Assembly (NCBI GenBank): GCA_009741485.1
Contig: CM019218.1
Coordinates: 52,623,612-52,687,611, forward strand
DNA from: Malurus cyaneus samueli
Lineage: Eukaryota; Chordata; Aves; Passeriformes; Maluridae
Length of the DNA: 64,000 bases
Direction of reading: 5' to 3'
In this document: one piece after another, positions 1 through 12,879 of the stretch
Numbering within the stretch: position 1 is the first letter of the stretch
How the letters are laid out: each line of letters starts with the position of its first letter
Translations under genes and position numbers: made by a program
The notes under the pieces: model-generated
Seen by the model: only the letters and a program-made list of their open reading frames with translations
Databases searched by the model: none
What the model was told of the DNA's origin: nothing

Positions 1-1755
1 CTGCTCACCTCTGCCATGTTAATTGCTCATTTTCCTCTGACCTAAGATTTTTTTTTCACATTCTGAGTAAGAGAAATCAGTTATCACTGGAGAGAAGAGT
101 TTGCTCTGAGGAATCACAGGTGAGAAGACAGAGGTTTCTCATCACAGTTTTCCCCATTATTTCTTGCCAGCAAACCTCCTGTGCTTTTCCAGGAGCTTCT
201 GAGGATCAGTGCCAGATCAGGTACAACCCTCCATCCCCTAATAACCAGATTCCTGTTCTTTGAGGGACTGCTGCACAGCTGCAGCACCAAAATCAACATC
301 TGGCAAGGCCAGGAGATCCCATGCCAGGAGAGGACATCCAGGCCCTGCTCCTCTGCAGCTCTTTGTGCATTGCTCTCTCCCTGGCACTCAAGCCATCTCT
401 CTCCATCCTCCCGTGGAGGTTTTCCAGCTGGGGCAGGCACAGAGATGGCACAGACACCTCAAAGTCAGTGAAACACAGAAACTCTGAGCTTCCCATCAGG
501 GTGAGGCAGTCAACAGCTGCTCAGGGAACATCTCCCATGCCTGAACACAGCTCAGTGTCAAGACTGGGGTTCCCACTCTTGTGGGAGGGGGTCTGTCCTG
601 GGGTGACTCTATTCCCACCACCTGCTTATGCCCAGTGAAATAAAATCAACCCTTCTGTAACTGTACCTTAGCTGAGGCTGCTCTGGCCAGAGTTTGTGTT
701 TTGTTTTATTCCTCCCCGTTGAAGGACAGTGCCGGGGAATGTCACACAAATTCCAGCTGCGGCTGCAAACAGAGCAGCAGAAAGGAAAGCTCTTTCCCTG
801 GGACTGCTTCTGTTTTTTTCCTCTTCTTCTTTGAACTTTTATTCAAATTTTTTTTCTCATCCGAGAATCAGAAGATTCCCGTGGGACAGTGGGCGGGAAT
901 CCACCAGGGAGCCACGGGAGAGACCCCACCCGACCCTTCGGGACCCCCGAGGGGGAGGCCTTGCCCAAGGAGAAAAGGACTCTAGAGCCAACAGCTGTTT
1001 CCACAGGTTTTTAGGAATTCCTTTGTCCCTTTTCAGGTTCCTTGTGGGCATATTGTTCTGTTTTGTTAGATAAACAGTTTTTCTTTCTTTTGGGGAAATT
1101 TGTTCCAGGCCCAGGTGGAGGAGGGGTCTTGCTGGAACTTGGGAGCATTCGCCCACCCGTAGAATTACCTCAGACTGGCACAAGGGCCTTTCTTGCAGGG
1201 GCAACTTTCTCATGAACAGCAAAAGGACCCTCCTACAATGCCCAGGAAAACCAGTCTTTTCTCTGAGTGTCCTAGAGCAAAAACTGCTCTTCATCAAATG
1301 CAAAAGTTTCCAGGCAACACAGATGTGGCAGAATTTTTGAATGAAAACATGTTGGGGATGTTTGAGTCTGAAGCGAAGGATTTTGTTTCAATTGGGGTTT
1401 CATTTTACTTCTGATTTTTCCACATTCAGCCTCAGGTCAGTTTGTGCAGGTGCTGCCTGTCATTAAATATTGCATTGTCATGGCTTGGCTTTTAGTGAAT
1501 GAAATGTTTTGATGTCAGCATAAAGCATTTACACCAGCCATTCAGACATTTTCAACTAAAAACACATCAGATTTGGTCCCTTGTAAGATATTTCCACATT
1601 TTTCCTGCTCGTTCCAAGTAGTGACAGACACAAACTGCTCTAAGGTTCAGCAGTGCACCCACTCCAGCCCTCCAGTTTTTACCTGAACTGCGTTACCTGC
1701 TGGTCTCAGGGCTTTGGGATCAGATTTTCCCCAGGGTGGTGGAGATTTGGTTCTT

Positions 1756-1830
1756 TGTGACATGGTTTAGCTGATATGGTGGCACTTGGTCAAAGGTTGG
1801 ACTTGATGGTCTTGAGGACCTCCATGTGAT
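1756..1830 (+). mobile_element. CR1 LINE 3' end fragment
   Basis: The segment has the typical CR1 3' untranslated wording: catggttta, then a gap, then ggtggcacttggtcaaaggttggacttgatggtctt in broken form, ending in a gtgattct tail. CR1 is the main avian LINE, and most copies are short 5'-truncated 3' ends like this. The tail has grown into the 19-bp array that follows. Confidence 0.7.
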
Positions 1831-1986
1831 TCTATCTTAACTCAGTGATTCTATCATGACTCTGTGATTGTATCATAACTCTGTGATTGTATCATAACTC
1901 TGTGATTCTATCATGACTCTGTGATTGTATCATAACTCTGTGATTCCATCATAACTCTGTGATTCTATCATGACTCTGTGGTTCTA
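1825..1986. repeat. 19-bp tandem array at a CR1 tail
   Basis: About eight copies of a 19-bp unit (gtgattctatcatgactct and close variants, with T/G and C/A changes) follow directly on the CR1 3' end. The unit contains the CR1 tail word gattct, so the array probably arose by expansion of the CR1 terminal repeat. Confidence 0.85.
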
Positions 1987-4089
1987 TCCATGATTGATGT
2001 AACCCCCCAGAGATGTGGCTTCCAAAGGGAGAGGCAGCCAAGCCCAGTGCTCTCTCAGTACAGCCTTGTCCCAATTCTTGCCTGTCTAGGCAGCTTTTGT
2101 CCCCAATCCTGTAGCATTTACCCACACTCTCTGACCACAGAGCCTGTCAGAGCCTTGCTCTCTATTTTCCTGTCATCCAGAGAGACAACAGGAGCAGCTG
2201 TGTGCTGCCAGACCCTCTCAGTGTGAGAGAACCCAGTGTATTTATTGCACTTCTGGCCCATTCCAGGCTCTTGAGCTCCTGCATGCCAGCCATGGGCTCT
2301 GCCATCGGCTCTCTGGGGTCTGGATGTCACGGGAAATCAGCTGCAGGCATCCCTGAGCAGACCTGGGAGAGTCAGAGCTGGCAGCAGAGGGGGATGTGGG
2401 CAGAGAAAGCAGGACAGAGATGGCTGCTCTGGGCCAGATGTGCAAGGAGATTTTGCACAAATTAATGGTGGGCACGACAGAAAGAGTCCAGCAGGGCTTT
2501 CAGCTCTCAACAGAGGTGGAATTCAGTATCCAGAGGACTTTTCTCCCAAATTCAAACACTGCCTTTCCTCATACATCCAGCTGATACTTTTCCAGAGTAT
2601 GTGGGGCCAAATCCACTCAGTGCAGACTCAGCAATCAAAGGAAGGATATGGATGACAATGGCTCCGATCTGCAGCTGGAAGTGTCTGTGGCAGGGTGTGC
2701 AAACCACACCACCTTCACCCCAGCCTGCTCCTGAAGGGACAGCCAGACTCTCACCATTGTGGGAATGGGGCAGAGGGGCCAAGCTGGTGGTCCCAAAGCC
2801 AGTCCCAGTCAGGGACACAGAAAGCACTTGGGCCATGTGAGGTACCCAGCACAGCCAGCCTGTGGCTTTCTGGTGTTTGCTCGTGAAAACCCACCAAGAG
2901 CCTCTGGGAGCAGCAAGGAGACACATTCCAATGATCTCTTCCTCTGTGCTGCCCCATGCCTGTTTGGACCCACTGGCTGGTCCTGGGAATCGGTGATTTA
3001 GGAACCCTTGAGCCAGATGTAGGACTGCCCAACCACCCTGAATAGTCACAGATGGATTTATCCTCCCTTAATTTGTCTCGTGTCTTCATCTTGTGTCTGA
3101 ATAGAGGGACTCTATAAAATTCTTTACCAGCAATTTGCACTTTAAAAGCACATTCTCCTACTGTATCAAACCAGTATCATACAAATATTATTTTCTAGTT
3201 TAGAGGTTCTATTAGATTTGATGTGTTCACACTAATGAAAACGTTAAGGTTGACCCAGCTCATCCACTTACCAAGTCTGAATCCTGTTAAGTGAAGCTAA
3301 CATGTAAAAAGAGTTTTAAAGAGGCTGAGAAGTCCTGTTTGGACATTTTAGGGACCAAAAGTATTTTTCTTTTCAAGTGACTTTTGGTTTAGAGTGTCCT
3401 TTCTGGGGATATTTTTTTTTTTTAATGTGAGTACTGGGTGGGGGTTGGGAGTGGTAACCAACATGGTTTTTATTATTTTGATCAACCCAAACCAATTCTT
3501 TCTGGACTTCTCTGGGCTGTTCATCTGGAGAAGAGAAGGCTCCAAGGAGACCTGAGAGCCCCTTCCAGTGCCTAAAATGGGCTTACAAGGCTGTAGATGG
3601 ACTTTTCACATGGAAATGTGCTGATAGAGCAAGGGAGAATGACCTTAAGATGAAGATTTCCATGTCATGGGAATCACCAGAAACATGAACTTGCAGGTTG
3701 GGAACAGAAAAGAAAAATTGTGAACCTTGCCCAACATCCACCTTGAAGCCTGGCTGCTCATCTGGAAGGTGACAGAGGGGATGGCAGGGGGCTCTGTCAG
3801 CCTCCCCCTCAGTCTGATGTGAGATTCCCCATCCCAGCTCTGTGCATGGGCATGGAAAGCACCAGGGCACTCATGCACCTGCAGGACAGGAGCTGGCAGT
3901 GCCTGTGGTGCCACTCAGAGCCATCCCCAGCCATGCAAGGCACCTGCTCCCTGCCTCCCCACAGTTCAGTGCCTTCTCCTGTGATTGCTGTGCTCCTCGG
4001 GAGACAGGGCTGCTGCAGCACACAGAGCCCAGCAGGAAAATCCCTGTGAGCTGAGGGAGCACTGGGACAATGCTCTCAGACACAGGGTG

Positions 4090-4186
4090 GCATGGTTGGG
4101 GTTGCCTTGTGCAGGGACAGGAGCTGACTCGACCTTTGTGTGCCCCTTCCAGCTCAGGATATTTTATGATTCCGTGATTCTGTGAA
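4090..4186 (+). mobile_element. CR1 LINE 3' end fragment (short)
   Basis: The stretch ending ccccttccagctcaggata, then ttttatgattccgtgattctgtga, matches the usual CR1 3' terminus and its octamer-like tail. It is too short for subfamily assignment. Confidence 0.55.
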
Positions 4187-6550
4187 ACACTCAGCAAAAT
4201 CCACATTGGGAAAAGCACCCTTATGGTCTGATCTTCATTTCTGCTGTAGGGGCTGCATGAAGGACACAGCACAGTGGCTGTAGCTGCAGCCTGCTCTGCC
4301 AAGTGCCCTGCCCTTCTCCCTGCCCTGGGCTTGCACCCCCACACCTTCCTGTCCCCACTGTCTGTCCCCTGGGAGCCCTGGGGTGGGCAGGGATCCACTG
4401 ACAGCCCTGACCTCACCTTTCTAAAATGATTTCTTCTGGTTTCACATCAGCCACTCCCAGGGGCAGGAAGGCATCACTGCCCCCGTGCTGGAGGGTTCCT
4501 GACACGGTGCAGAGCCGGGGCAGGTACAGGGGGAGATGCAGGAGCAGCAGCCAGAGTGGCATCAGGGCTGTGCTGGCCACTGCTCTGACTGCCCAGACAC
4601 AACTTCCAAACACCTTCTGGTACAGGAAAGGGCTTATTCCCACCCTGGCAAAATGGCCTGGGCTGAGACTTTATCACTGAAGCATTGTGGAGATCTGGGA
4701 CAGGGCCTACACATGGGGGATGATCCAAGATGACTGATCTATTTTCAAACGTGGAGAGGTGGGAGTAGAAACACGTTCTGCTCTTGCCCACTGCAGCGAT
4801 CTGGGATTGGAGCAGCGCTGGTGCCTCCAGATATGCTGTGATGCAAATGAGCTCTTTCTGCTTTGATCTCTTCATCTTCCCTTTGTCCTTCTCTTTATGG
4901 AGACTGCCTCTAGCACAGTTTTCAACCTGCAGGCTTTTAGGAAGAGTTTCAGCTGGTTCTATGGCTCCAGGTACCATCCTATCCTCAGCCCCAGATTTGC
5001 CCCAGGCAGCTCAGGCATTTTGTGGTGACCTTGGAGATTTCAAGATGAAGAGGAAGAGAGATAGTAAGAACCTTTATGAATCACTCTACTACAATCTGAA
5101 GTATTTCTGAAACAGTCATGTATTGCCTTTGGGCTTCTTTTCTGGTGGTGTAACTGTGCGTTTTTACTGGATCCTAACAAGAGTGGCCAGGAGAGAGGCA
5201 GAGACAGTTGCCCACTGATTTCAGGGTTTTTCATGCCTTCAAAGAGCAGGCCTAGTGCTGGGCCTTCTCAGGATAAGGATGCGAATTTTGGTCTGGTTTG
5301 GTTAGTTCCCCTGGAAATCAGACTGCTGGACTGGGAGGCCTTAACACTGTAATTGTGCAATTAATTAATCAAAAGGATACCAGGTCATTGGTTTCTCCCC
5401 ACAATTGTAAAAATTTCTGCTCACCTGCCTGAGTGTAAGGAAGGTGTTTTGTAATGTCCAGGAAGCCACGTGTTCAGCACCAAAAGTGAGAGAAGCTGGG
5501 TTGAGCCTGTGTTGGGAAAAGAGCACATTAATATCCCAAACAACTTGAAAAGCATGAACATAGTGGAGCAATTTAGGACTTGAGAAGACAGTCACCATCC
5601 CCATGGGATCCTCAGGAGCTTCCTGCAGGCTCAGACCACAATGTCAGTCAGATGTGTCCTTTGGGGCCACTTTGCCTCCATACAAACAGGGAGCAAGAGG
5701 TCCCAAAATCCTGCAAACCCTATCCAGTGACTGGGCCAACATCATTTCCAGCTGTAGACATATGGATTTCACTGAAGCACCAGGAAAGCCAGAAACCCAC
5801 GGAGAGCCCCACTGTGGGCTCCGTGAAGGTCTGGGAATAGCAACCTGAGCTTGCAGAAACCTTGCAGAAAACAATTTTTGAAGGCAGTTGTGACAGCAGG
5901 AGGACACAGAATTCTCCTTCTGCTGAGCCACAGGGGGACCCATGGGGAGCACCTCATGGGACTGAAGCTCAGGACCAGACCTTCTGCCCCTTTGGAGCAG
6001 ACAGAGGTGGTTGGGGAATGTCTTCTCCCAGCCACAGGTAGGAGCTGCTCCTTCTGTAGGACATGGGTCCCATGATGCCTCCCAGGAGTGCATTTCTCTG
6101 CCAATTTTGGCAATTTCCTAGAGCCCAACGCACATCTCGCTCTAAGGTCTCTCTGCTTGGCCCTTCCCCTGCAGTTTTACCTTTCAGGACCAGGAGCAGC
6201 CATGGTCCTGTTGTGTTACTCCACTCCCTGTGCTTTGGGTCTGTTGTCTTCTGTTTGCATTAATTTCCATTGCATTAATTCTCTGAGGAAACTCTTTGTG
6301 CCTGGGAAGGCTCATCAGGAGCTTTGGGGATCATGGGCAGGGCTCTTCTCTCCCCAGTTTTGTGGTCAGCTTTGAGAAGCCTCGAATTTGTGAGTGAGGC
6401 ATCAATCCTGCTGTCCCTGGAGGAACATCCTGTGGCAGAAACTGCAGGATGTCCTTCATGCAGCCCCTACAGCAGCACAAACCCTGCCCTTTCAGCCCAG
6501 AGCAGGCACAGCCAAAAAACACAGGAGGTGCCCTTCCCAGGCTGCTGGAG

Positions 6551-6979
6551 TGATGCCTAAAACAGGGGTCTCCTGAAACGAAGGCCAGACAAAGTTAAGA
6601 GAATAAAAGCAGACAAATTTAATCCAGGCCTGCTGGTACATTGAGGGCAGACAAAGCCTCCTCCTGAGGCTACACCCAAAATGGACCCCGAGTCACGAGA
6701 TCTTCACCTTTTATCAGTTCTGTCTCATGAACACATCGGGCCCCAATTCTCCAATGACACCTTCAGGTGATGATGTCAACCACCCCAAGCTTGCTCCCCC
6801 CAATTCTCTGTTGTTTCCATATTTTGGGGCTCTGAGGCAGTGAAGTGTCCTTGGATTTCAGGCTCAGAGAGGAATTGTTTTGTCTAAAAATGGGAGAGCA
6901 GGAGCTCAGTGATGTTCATTGAGAAGCACAAGAATACAGATCCATGAAAAATATAGAAGCTAAAAATCCTAAGGCATCA
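6551..6979 (-). mobile_element. Solo LTR, family with TGATGCCT ends (copy A)
   Basis: This is a 429-bp element with short inverted ends: TGATGCCT at the left and AGGCATCA at the right, giving the TG...CA rule of retroviral LTRs. Read on the - strand it has a TATA-like ATAAAAGGTGAAG about mid-way and an ATTAAA polyadenylation-like signal near the end, the order expected of U3-R-U5. Flanking 4-bp words are GGAG and GGGG, an imperfect target-site duplication. No retroviral gene lies beside it. Related copies lie at 20557 and 35961. Confidence 0.8.
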
Positions 6980-7714
6980 GGGGCTGTGCCCTGCCCACAG
7001 TGACATCCACGGCTCCGTGGCTCAGAGCACACCACCACAGCCTGCCTGATGCCAGAGATGAACCCCTTTGATCTTTAAAGCTCCCACCATCCCTGAGCTA
7101 AAACCCTGTGGTCACCATCTCCCAGCACAGATGGAGAGCACAGCAGGCAGGCCCAGCAGGAACCCAGAGCAGCGTGTGTGTGTCACCTCATTTTTTGGTG
7201 AGGAAGATCAGCTAATCAGTGAACAATCAAAGGGTGTTCATGAAAGAAGGTGACATCAAAGCAAATAATTTAAGGAACCCCTCGAGGGCCAGAGGAGTTG
7301 TAAGGTCTGAGGCTGAATCACATGAGCTCAGTTTCCATGAACTGTGTCTCAGTTTTCCTGCAGGTACAAGTTGGAAATGCTTACGATAAATGTTTAGAAT
7401 TAGTTGGGGAAGGGGGGAAAGTTAAATCACACTAATTATAGCCACGATGGCTTTGGTGCAGTGCCATTTGAAAGCAGAGGTGTTTTCAACACCTAATGTA
7501 AGAGGCATTAAACGACCTTGCTTCCTGGGTAAACAGGGTGATAGGAGAGCAGAGTTTCAGTTTTGGGAGTAGCAGAGAAGTTCACTCTGCTGGCAGCATT
7601 TCAGAGCAGAGCCATGAAGGATGATTGGACAGCAAAAGAATTCCTGTTTTTATTTGATATCTTGTAGAGAGGATGGACAGGGCGGTCACCAGGGAAGGAG
7701 GAGCAGGGGAGCTC

Positions 7715-7912
7715 TGGGACAGGAGAGGGTGGCTTGTCCCAGAGCCTGGGGACAGGAGAGGGGTGGCTTGTCCCAGAGCTTAGAGACAGGAGAAGGTGGC
7801 TTGTCCCAGAGCTTGGGGACAGGAGAGGGGTGGCTTGTCCCAGAGCTTAGAGACAGGAGAAGGTGGCTTGTCCCAGAGCTTGGGGACAGGAGAGGGGTGG
7901 CTTGTCCCAGGC
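7715..7912. repeat. 34-bp minisatellite, copy 1 (six units)
   Basis: Six tandem units of about 33-34 bp each contain ggcttgtcccagagctt and ggacaggagaggggt. Two unit variants (cttggggac and cttagagac) alternate. The corresponding array in the second 6.9-kb block has five units, so this is a length-variable site. Confidence 0.9.
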
Positions 7913-9280
7913 ACCACTGTTGTGGGGTGCCATGAGCTCCAAGGCAAGAATCTGGACAGTTCCTCTGCAGGTCCTGCATTGCTGCAGCACCCCGTTTCTT
8001 CTCCTACCTTCCTAATTTCTTTGAGAGTTTAAGGGACTTTGGGATCACATGCTTTTGTAGAGCCTGCTGTGCTGCAGACCTCACCTCTGCAATGGTTTCT
8101 TCAGTGCAAATGACAGCAGCCATGCATAGATCTGAGTGACTCGGCACTTGTCTGGCCTCCCTGGATGCTGTCACTCCGAGGAGAGTCCTAGGTGGGAAAG
8201 TGACAGTCACTGACACAGCTGAGAAAGGTCACAGGAGTCCCAAACCCATTTACTCCATCCTGCTGGATGCTGCAGGGAAAAAAAAAAAATCCACCAAGGT
8301 TCAAACGCCACAGGTTCCTTTTAAATTAACTAAATGTGGCTGACTGAAGTAACCACCCCCAAACACTTGCAGGGATAAACAGCTTCTCTGATTGCTCTGA
8401 CAGGAAGCATTTCCACCCTTGCATGTGCAGGGGATGTACATAACATAAGAAACCTTACTAAGAGGAAAAGCACGAGCTTGGGAAAACACAGCAACAAGTC
8501 AACAACATCTTTAAATGAGTAATAAGTCAAATATTTACTCCCACAACACTTCAGGCAAAGAATCCTGTGCCTCAGCTTTCACACAAGCATGGACAGCCTG
8601 TGGAGAAACATCTCGTACTTTTGTGGCTAGAAAAATCACCGGGTCCAGGGCTGTGCTTGGGAAGTTTATTCCCAGCCCTTGGAGGAGTTTGTTCTTCCTT
8701 CACACCATTTATCCTGGCACACTCCATGCTATCCTCACACCCCAGCCAGGCCAGGAGCTCGCCCATGCCAAGCTGGGTGTGATGTCCCCTGCTCTGGGGG
8801 TCCCTGCAGGTCACACTGGAGGATAAATGGCAAAGTTGAGTCCAGGGGATTTTTTTCTTGCTGTTTATTAACTGGCAGACCAAAGCCAAGATCTGCAATT
8901 TTTTGGGGTCCCCTTTTCAGGGCTGTAGGTGCAGGTGTATTGCACTCAAATCCTGCAGGATTGCAAACCACCAGAGTGCTCCAACAGCCAAAACATTGGT
9001 GGGTTTTAAAGAGAATTACTCAAAATGTAACAACCTTGGAAATCTGAAGAAAAAATGGGTTTTTTTTCCCTGCTCAAAGAGAGGGTGGAGGACAGCCCCA
9101 TGTCTCAGATGTGTCCAGGAGCCCCAGGGCTGCAGGAAGGGAGGGGGTGTTTAAAGAAAAGCCCTGTGCTGGGGGGAGCTGTGAGGGGACACAGTGATGC
9201 GACAATGGTGCCTCTCATCTGCCTTTCAGAAGATTTCTTCAGAAACGTTGTGCATTTTGTGATCAAGGCAGGAGGAAAAA

Positions 9281-9418
9281 GTGTCCAAGTCCAGGCTGGA
9301 CAGGGCTTGGAGCACCTTTTGACAGTGGGAGATGTCCCTGCCCACAGCAGGGGTGGAATGGGACGAGCTCTGAGGTCCCTTCCAACACAACCATTCTGTG
9401 ATTCCGTGACTCTAAATG
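9281..9418 (+). mobile_element. CR1 LINE 3' end (copy 1)
   Basis: The segment reads gtccaaggccaggctggac-like sequence, then cttggagcacc, gggatgtccctgcc-like sequence, ggggtggaatggga, and gaggtcccttccaac, ending in attctgtgattccgtgac. This is the common songbird CR1 3' end, + orientation, 5' truncated. Confidence 0.8.
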
Positions 9419-10934
9419 ACATTTGAGCTCCCATATCCTCAGCCCCCTGCTGCCTTGCTGCTGGCTGGGGCTGGGGCTGCACATCCCTGCAGCCACCACC
9501 CCGCCAGGCTGTGACACAGGGACTGTCCCCATCTCACCTGGACACACAAAAGGCGCTTCAATGAGGCTTGGAAAGCATCTCCTGCAGCAGGCAAGGAGTA
9601 TCCCCTACTCAGCCAGCAGAAGGCAACTTCAGGGATAGACCTGACAATTTCAGGGAGATCTTGGAGGCTTCAGACCTGTGCTTTCTTTCACAGTCTTTCG
9701 TTTTACATTATTTTTCGTTATTTTCACATTGTTCCACAACATGTCACAACATCAGACGGATTCATTACAACACAAACAGGAGACACTTTGATGTAGGGAA
9801 AAAAGATGTTTTAATGGGTGCTAAGTAGCAACTGCCCTTGGGGGTTTAAAAATAAAAATAGAAGCAGCACAAAATAATATTTTAACCCTTGTATCCCAGG
9901 ATCACCAAAGTATAGAACACAATGCTGCACACAGAATGGTCCAGGCAATAATTTTATTTTTGCAATCATTCCGAAAACAGAATTTTGAATTCTCATAAGT
10001 TTTTGGTGAGTTTTTTACAGCTTCTTAGGAGAAGAGAAAGTTATAAATAAAAAAATAGAAACTTTGCCAGGAGTGTTTTCAAAAGGGATTGTGAAATTGT
10101 GAGGTTTTGTCTCAGGACACCTCTGCAGAGAATATGCAAAGGCATCTTCCAGCCTTCCTGATGTGTCACCTGCCTCCACCAGTGCTAAACAGAGCTGGTC
10201 AGAACACAGTGATTTGGGGCTTTTTGTGGAAAATGGCACAAAATGCAAAAGCCCACACCCCCCAGATGTTCTGCTCTTCACCAGCAAAACTCAGGCATTT
10301 TTTAATTTTTTCACCGAGGAATATGAAGGCGTTTCAGTAAATTTTGCAATAAATTCATTTTTCAGTGAAGCAATTTCCTATCCAGAGCCCAAAGCCAGCT
10401 GAGATGCTCCAGATGATTTGAATTTGTGACCTGTGGGGTCTCAGGTGTCCTGAGCAGATGGAACAGCCCAGAGAGCTCCCTCTTGTATTGCTGGGTTCTC
10501 CTGAGAGACTTTTCATGTTTCAGTCCTTGTCCTTGGCACAAGCCCCTTCCTCCACACCTTAGTCCAGTGCCAGGACATTCCCAGTAACACTGGGAGGACA
10601 GGGAACGTCCTTCCTTAGGCTCACAAACCTGTCAGATTTACACAAGGAAAGTGTAAAGTAAATTGCAGTTATTTTGTTGCTGTTTTTTCTCGTTTTCCCG
10701 TTGCTCCATCAGCCTCTGAGCTCCCAAGAGCTGAGCCCCTGTCCATGCACAGGGACAGAGAACAGCCCCTCCTGCCTCACACAGGGCTCCCCAGCAGCCC
10801 AGGACTCCTGGACAATATCCCCAAGCAAGGGACATGTCCCCATCAATTCCCTTTGCTTTTAACCACACCCGCTTTCCCCCAGATACCAACCTGTGTATGG
10901 AATCACTCGGGACAGAGCTGCTCTCATACCCTCA

Positions 10935-11344
10935 TGTGAGGAAAATTAATCCACAAACACCAGAGGTTTGTGTCCAAAAAGGAGACAGAGGAGTCCTGTA
11001 ACTTTATTCATGAACAAAGAAAAGCTCATGGGCAGTTCCCATGGGGTCTCTCAAATTGATAAAGGACGCAGCCTCTTTTATCCCAATTCCGCCACAGTTC
11101 TCTTCTCTTTCCCCATTGGCTGAGGGACTGGAGAGTACAGGCTCCCCAAATGCCCAATGCAACCCCCATTCTGAATACACCCCCATCTTTAATACACTCT
11201 CTTGTCTGTGCTCTGTTCATTAACACAGTCTGGATAGTCAATCAGGACATTCCAGGAAATCTTCCATTTTCCTCCTCTCCCATATGTCTTACTACCCCCA
11301 GAGTCACAGTTGTTTGTAAAGACACTCCCTTCTCATTCCTTTCA
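10935..11344 (-). mobile_element. LTR-like element, second family (copy 1)
   Basis: This segment of about 410 bp starts TGTGAGG and ends CTTTCA (TG...CA). On the - strand it shows promoter and terminator words in LTR order: CCAAT (complement of 11115-11119), ATAAAAGAGG (11076-11082) and AATAAAG (11002-11008), followed by about 70 bp to the end. Flanking words CTCA and CTCT are only a near match. The surrounding gatgaggagagctct words recur nearby, so the boundaries are less certain than for the other LTR family. Confidence 0.55.
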
Positions 11345-11910
11345 CTCTGATGAGGAGAGCTCTCAGTGACTCTGAAATGTGCAAAGGGATTCAGCTTCAG
11401 CACCAGCCTCATCTGCTCTCTTAGTTTTAGAGGTCAGTGCTCCTCTGCTCGCCTGGACACAGCCTGGGGTGAGGTGAGCAGCGTGGTTTTCCTCATGTGC
11501 AGCTGCTCCTGAGGAAAGGGTTGCAGCTCTCAGGTATCCGACCTCAAGAGCAGCCTTGGAGCCCAGAAATATCCGTGTTTTTCCCAAATACCAGCTCGTG
11601 TGTCAAACCACTCAGGACAGAGCTGCTCTCACACACTCAGATGAGGAGAGGTCTGCACAGGCTGCTCACAGTGACTCTGAAACATGCAAAGGCCTTAAAA
11701 CTCAGCAGCACCAGGCACCCTCTGAGTACCAGCACAGCCTCCTCCTGCAGGGTCTGCCACACCCTGAGCACAGCAGATGAGCCTTTAGCTGGAGATGGCA
11801 CAATCTGCCGGGTTCCTTCCACCTCCTGAACCTCAGTTTGTCATCCACACAGCCAACCTTGGCCCCTCACTCCTGTTCTGCAGTTTGGGCTGCGTAGAGA
11901 AAGTCAGTCC

Positions 11911-12484
11911 AATGGGATGTGCCCCTTCTCATGGGATATTCCCTTCTCCCATGGGATATTCCCCTTCTCCCATGGGATATTCCCCTTCTCCCATGGGATA
12001 TTCCTCTTCTCCCATGGGATATTCCCTTTCTCCCATGGGATATTCCTTTCCCATGGATATTCCCTTCTCCCATGGGTTACTTTCCCATGGGTATTCCTCT
12101 TCTCCCATGGGATATTCCCTTTCTCCCATGGGATATTCCCCTTTTCCCATGGGATATTCCCCTTCTCCCATGGGATATTCCCTTCTCCCATGGGATTTCT
12201 TCTCCCATGGGATATTCCCTTTCCCATGGAAATTCCCCTTCTCCCATGGGTTTCACCCCTTTTCCCATGGGCTATTCCTCTTCTCCCATGGGATATTCCC
12301 CTTTCTCCCATGGGATATTCCCCTTCTCCCATGGGATATTCCTCTTCTCCCATGGGATATTCCCTTCTCCCATGGGATATTCCCTTTCTCCCATGGGATA
12401 TTCCTCTTCTCCCATGGGATATTCTTCCCTTTCTCCCATGGGATATTCCTCTTCTCCCATGGGATATTCCTTTTCCCATGGGTT
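11911..12484. repeat. 21-bp minisatellite, copy 1
   Basis: About 26 units of 21 bp, consensus cccatgggatattccccttct, with frequent T/C changes and some 18- to 20-bp units. The unit contains the palindrome CCCATGGG. Because 21 is a multiple of three and the unit has no stop codon in any frame, long open frames appear on both strands (up to 323 codons). They are a by-product of the array, not genes. Confidence 0.95.
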
Positions 12485-12879
12485 GCTGTCTCCTTTGTGT
12501 GTCACCCACTGGGAAAGCTCCCTGTGGGGGCTGGCATGACCATGGTGACAGAGATGCTCTTGTGCCCAAGGACACATTGTCCTGTTCTGGTGTCAAAGGG
12601 CTTCCTGTCCACTCTCCAAAACCTGTGGGACAGCAGCACTGCTTGTGCTGTTGGGAAATGTCCCAAGTTGCTCCATAACATGGAGAAGCTCAGGGAGACC
12701 ACCCTGAAGGAGCCAGCTCTCCATGGCTACTCCTTTGCACCCTGTGCGGGCAGAGCTGGGTTGTGATGAGGTGTGAAAGTTGAAATGCTCTTTGCAGGGG
12801 CTTCTTGCCTTCCCACTGTGAAAAACGAGGTTCACTGTAAAATTAAAAGTTTAATAAAGACAATAGGGGACAGAAAAAA

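Noticed and set aside
7715..7912. CRISPR-like array, suggested by regular repeats of about 34 bp
   Set aside because: The units are contiguous tandem repeats without unique spacers, in a vertebrate intron.
11795..12766. 323-codon open frame on the + strand and several long frames on the - strand
   Set aside because: They follow from the 21-bp unit being stop-free in all frames. The frames in the second block break differently, which argues against coding constraint.
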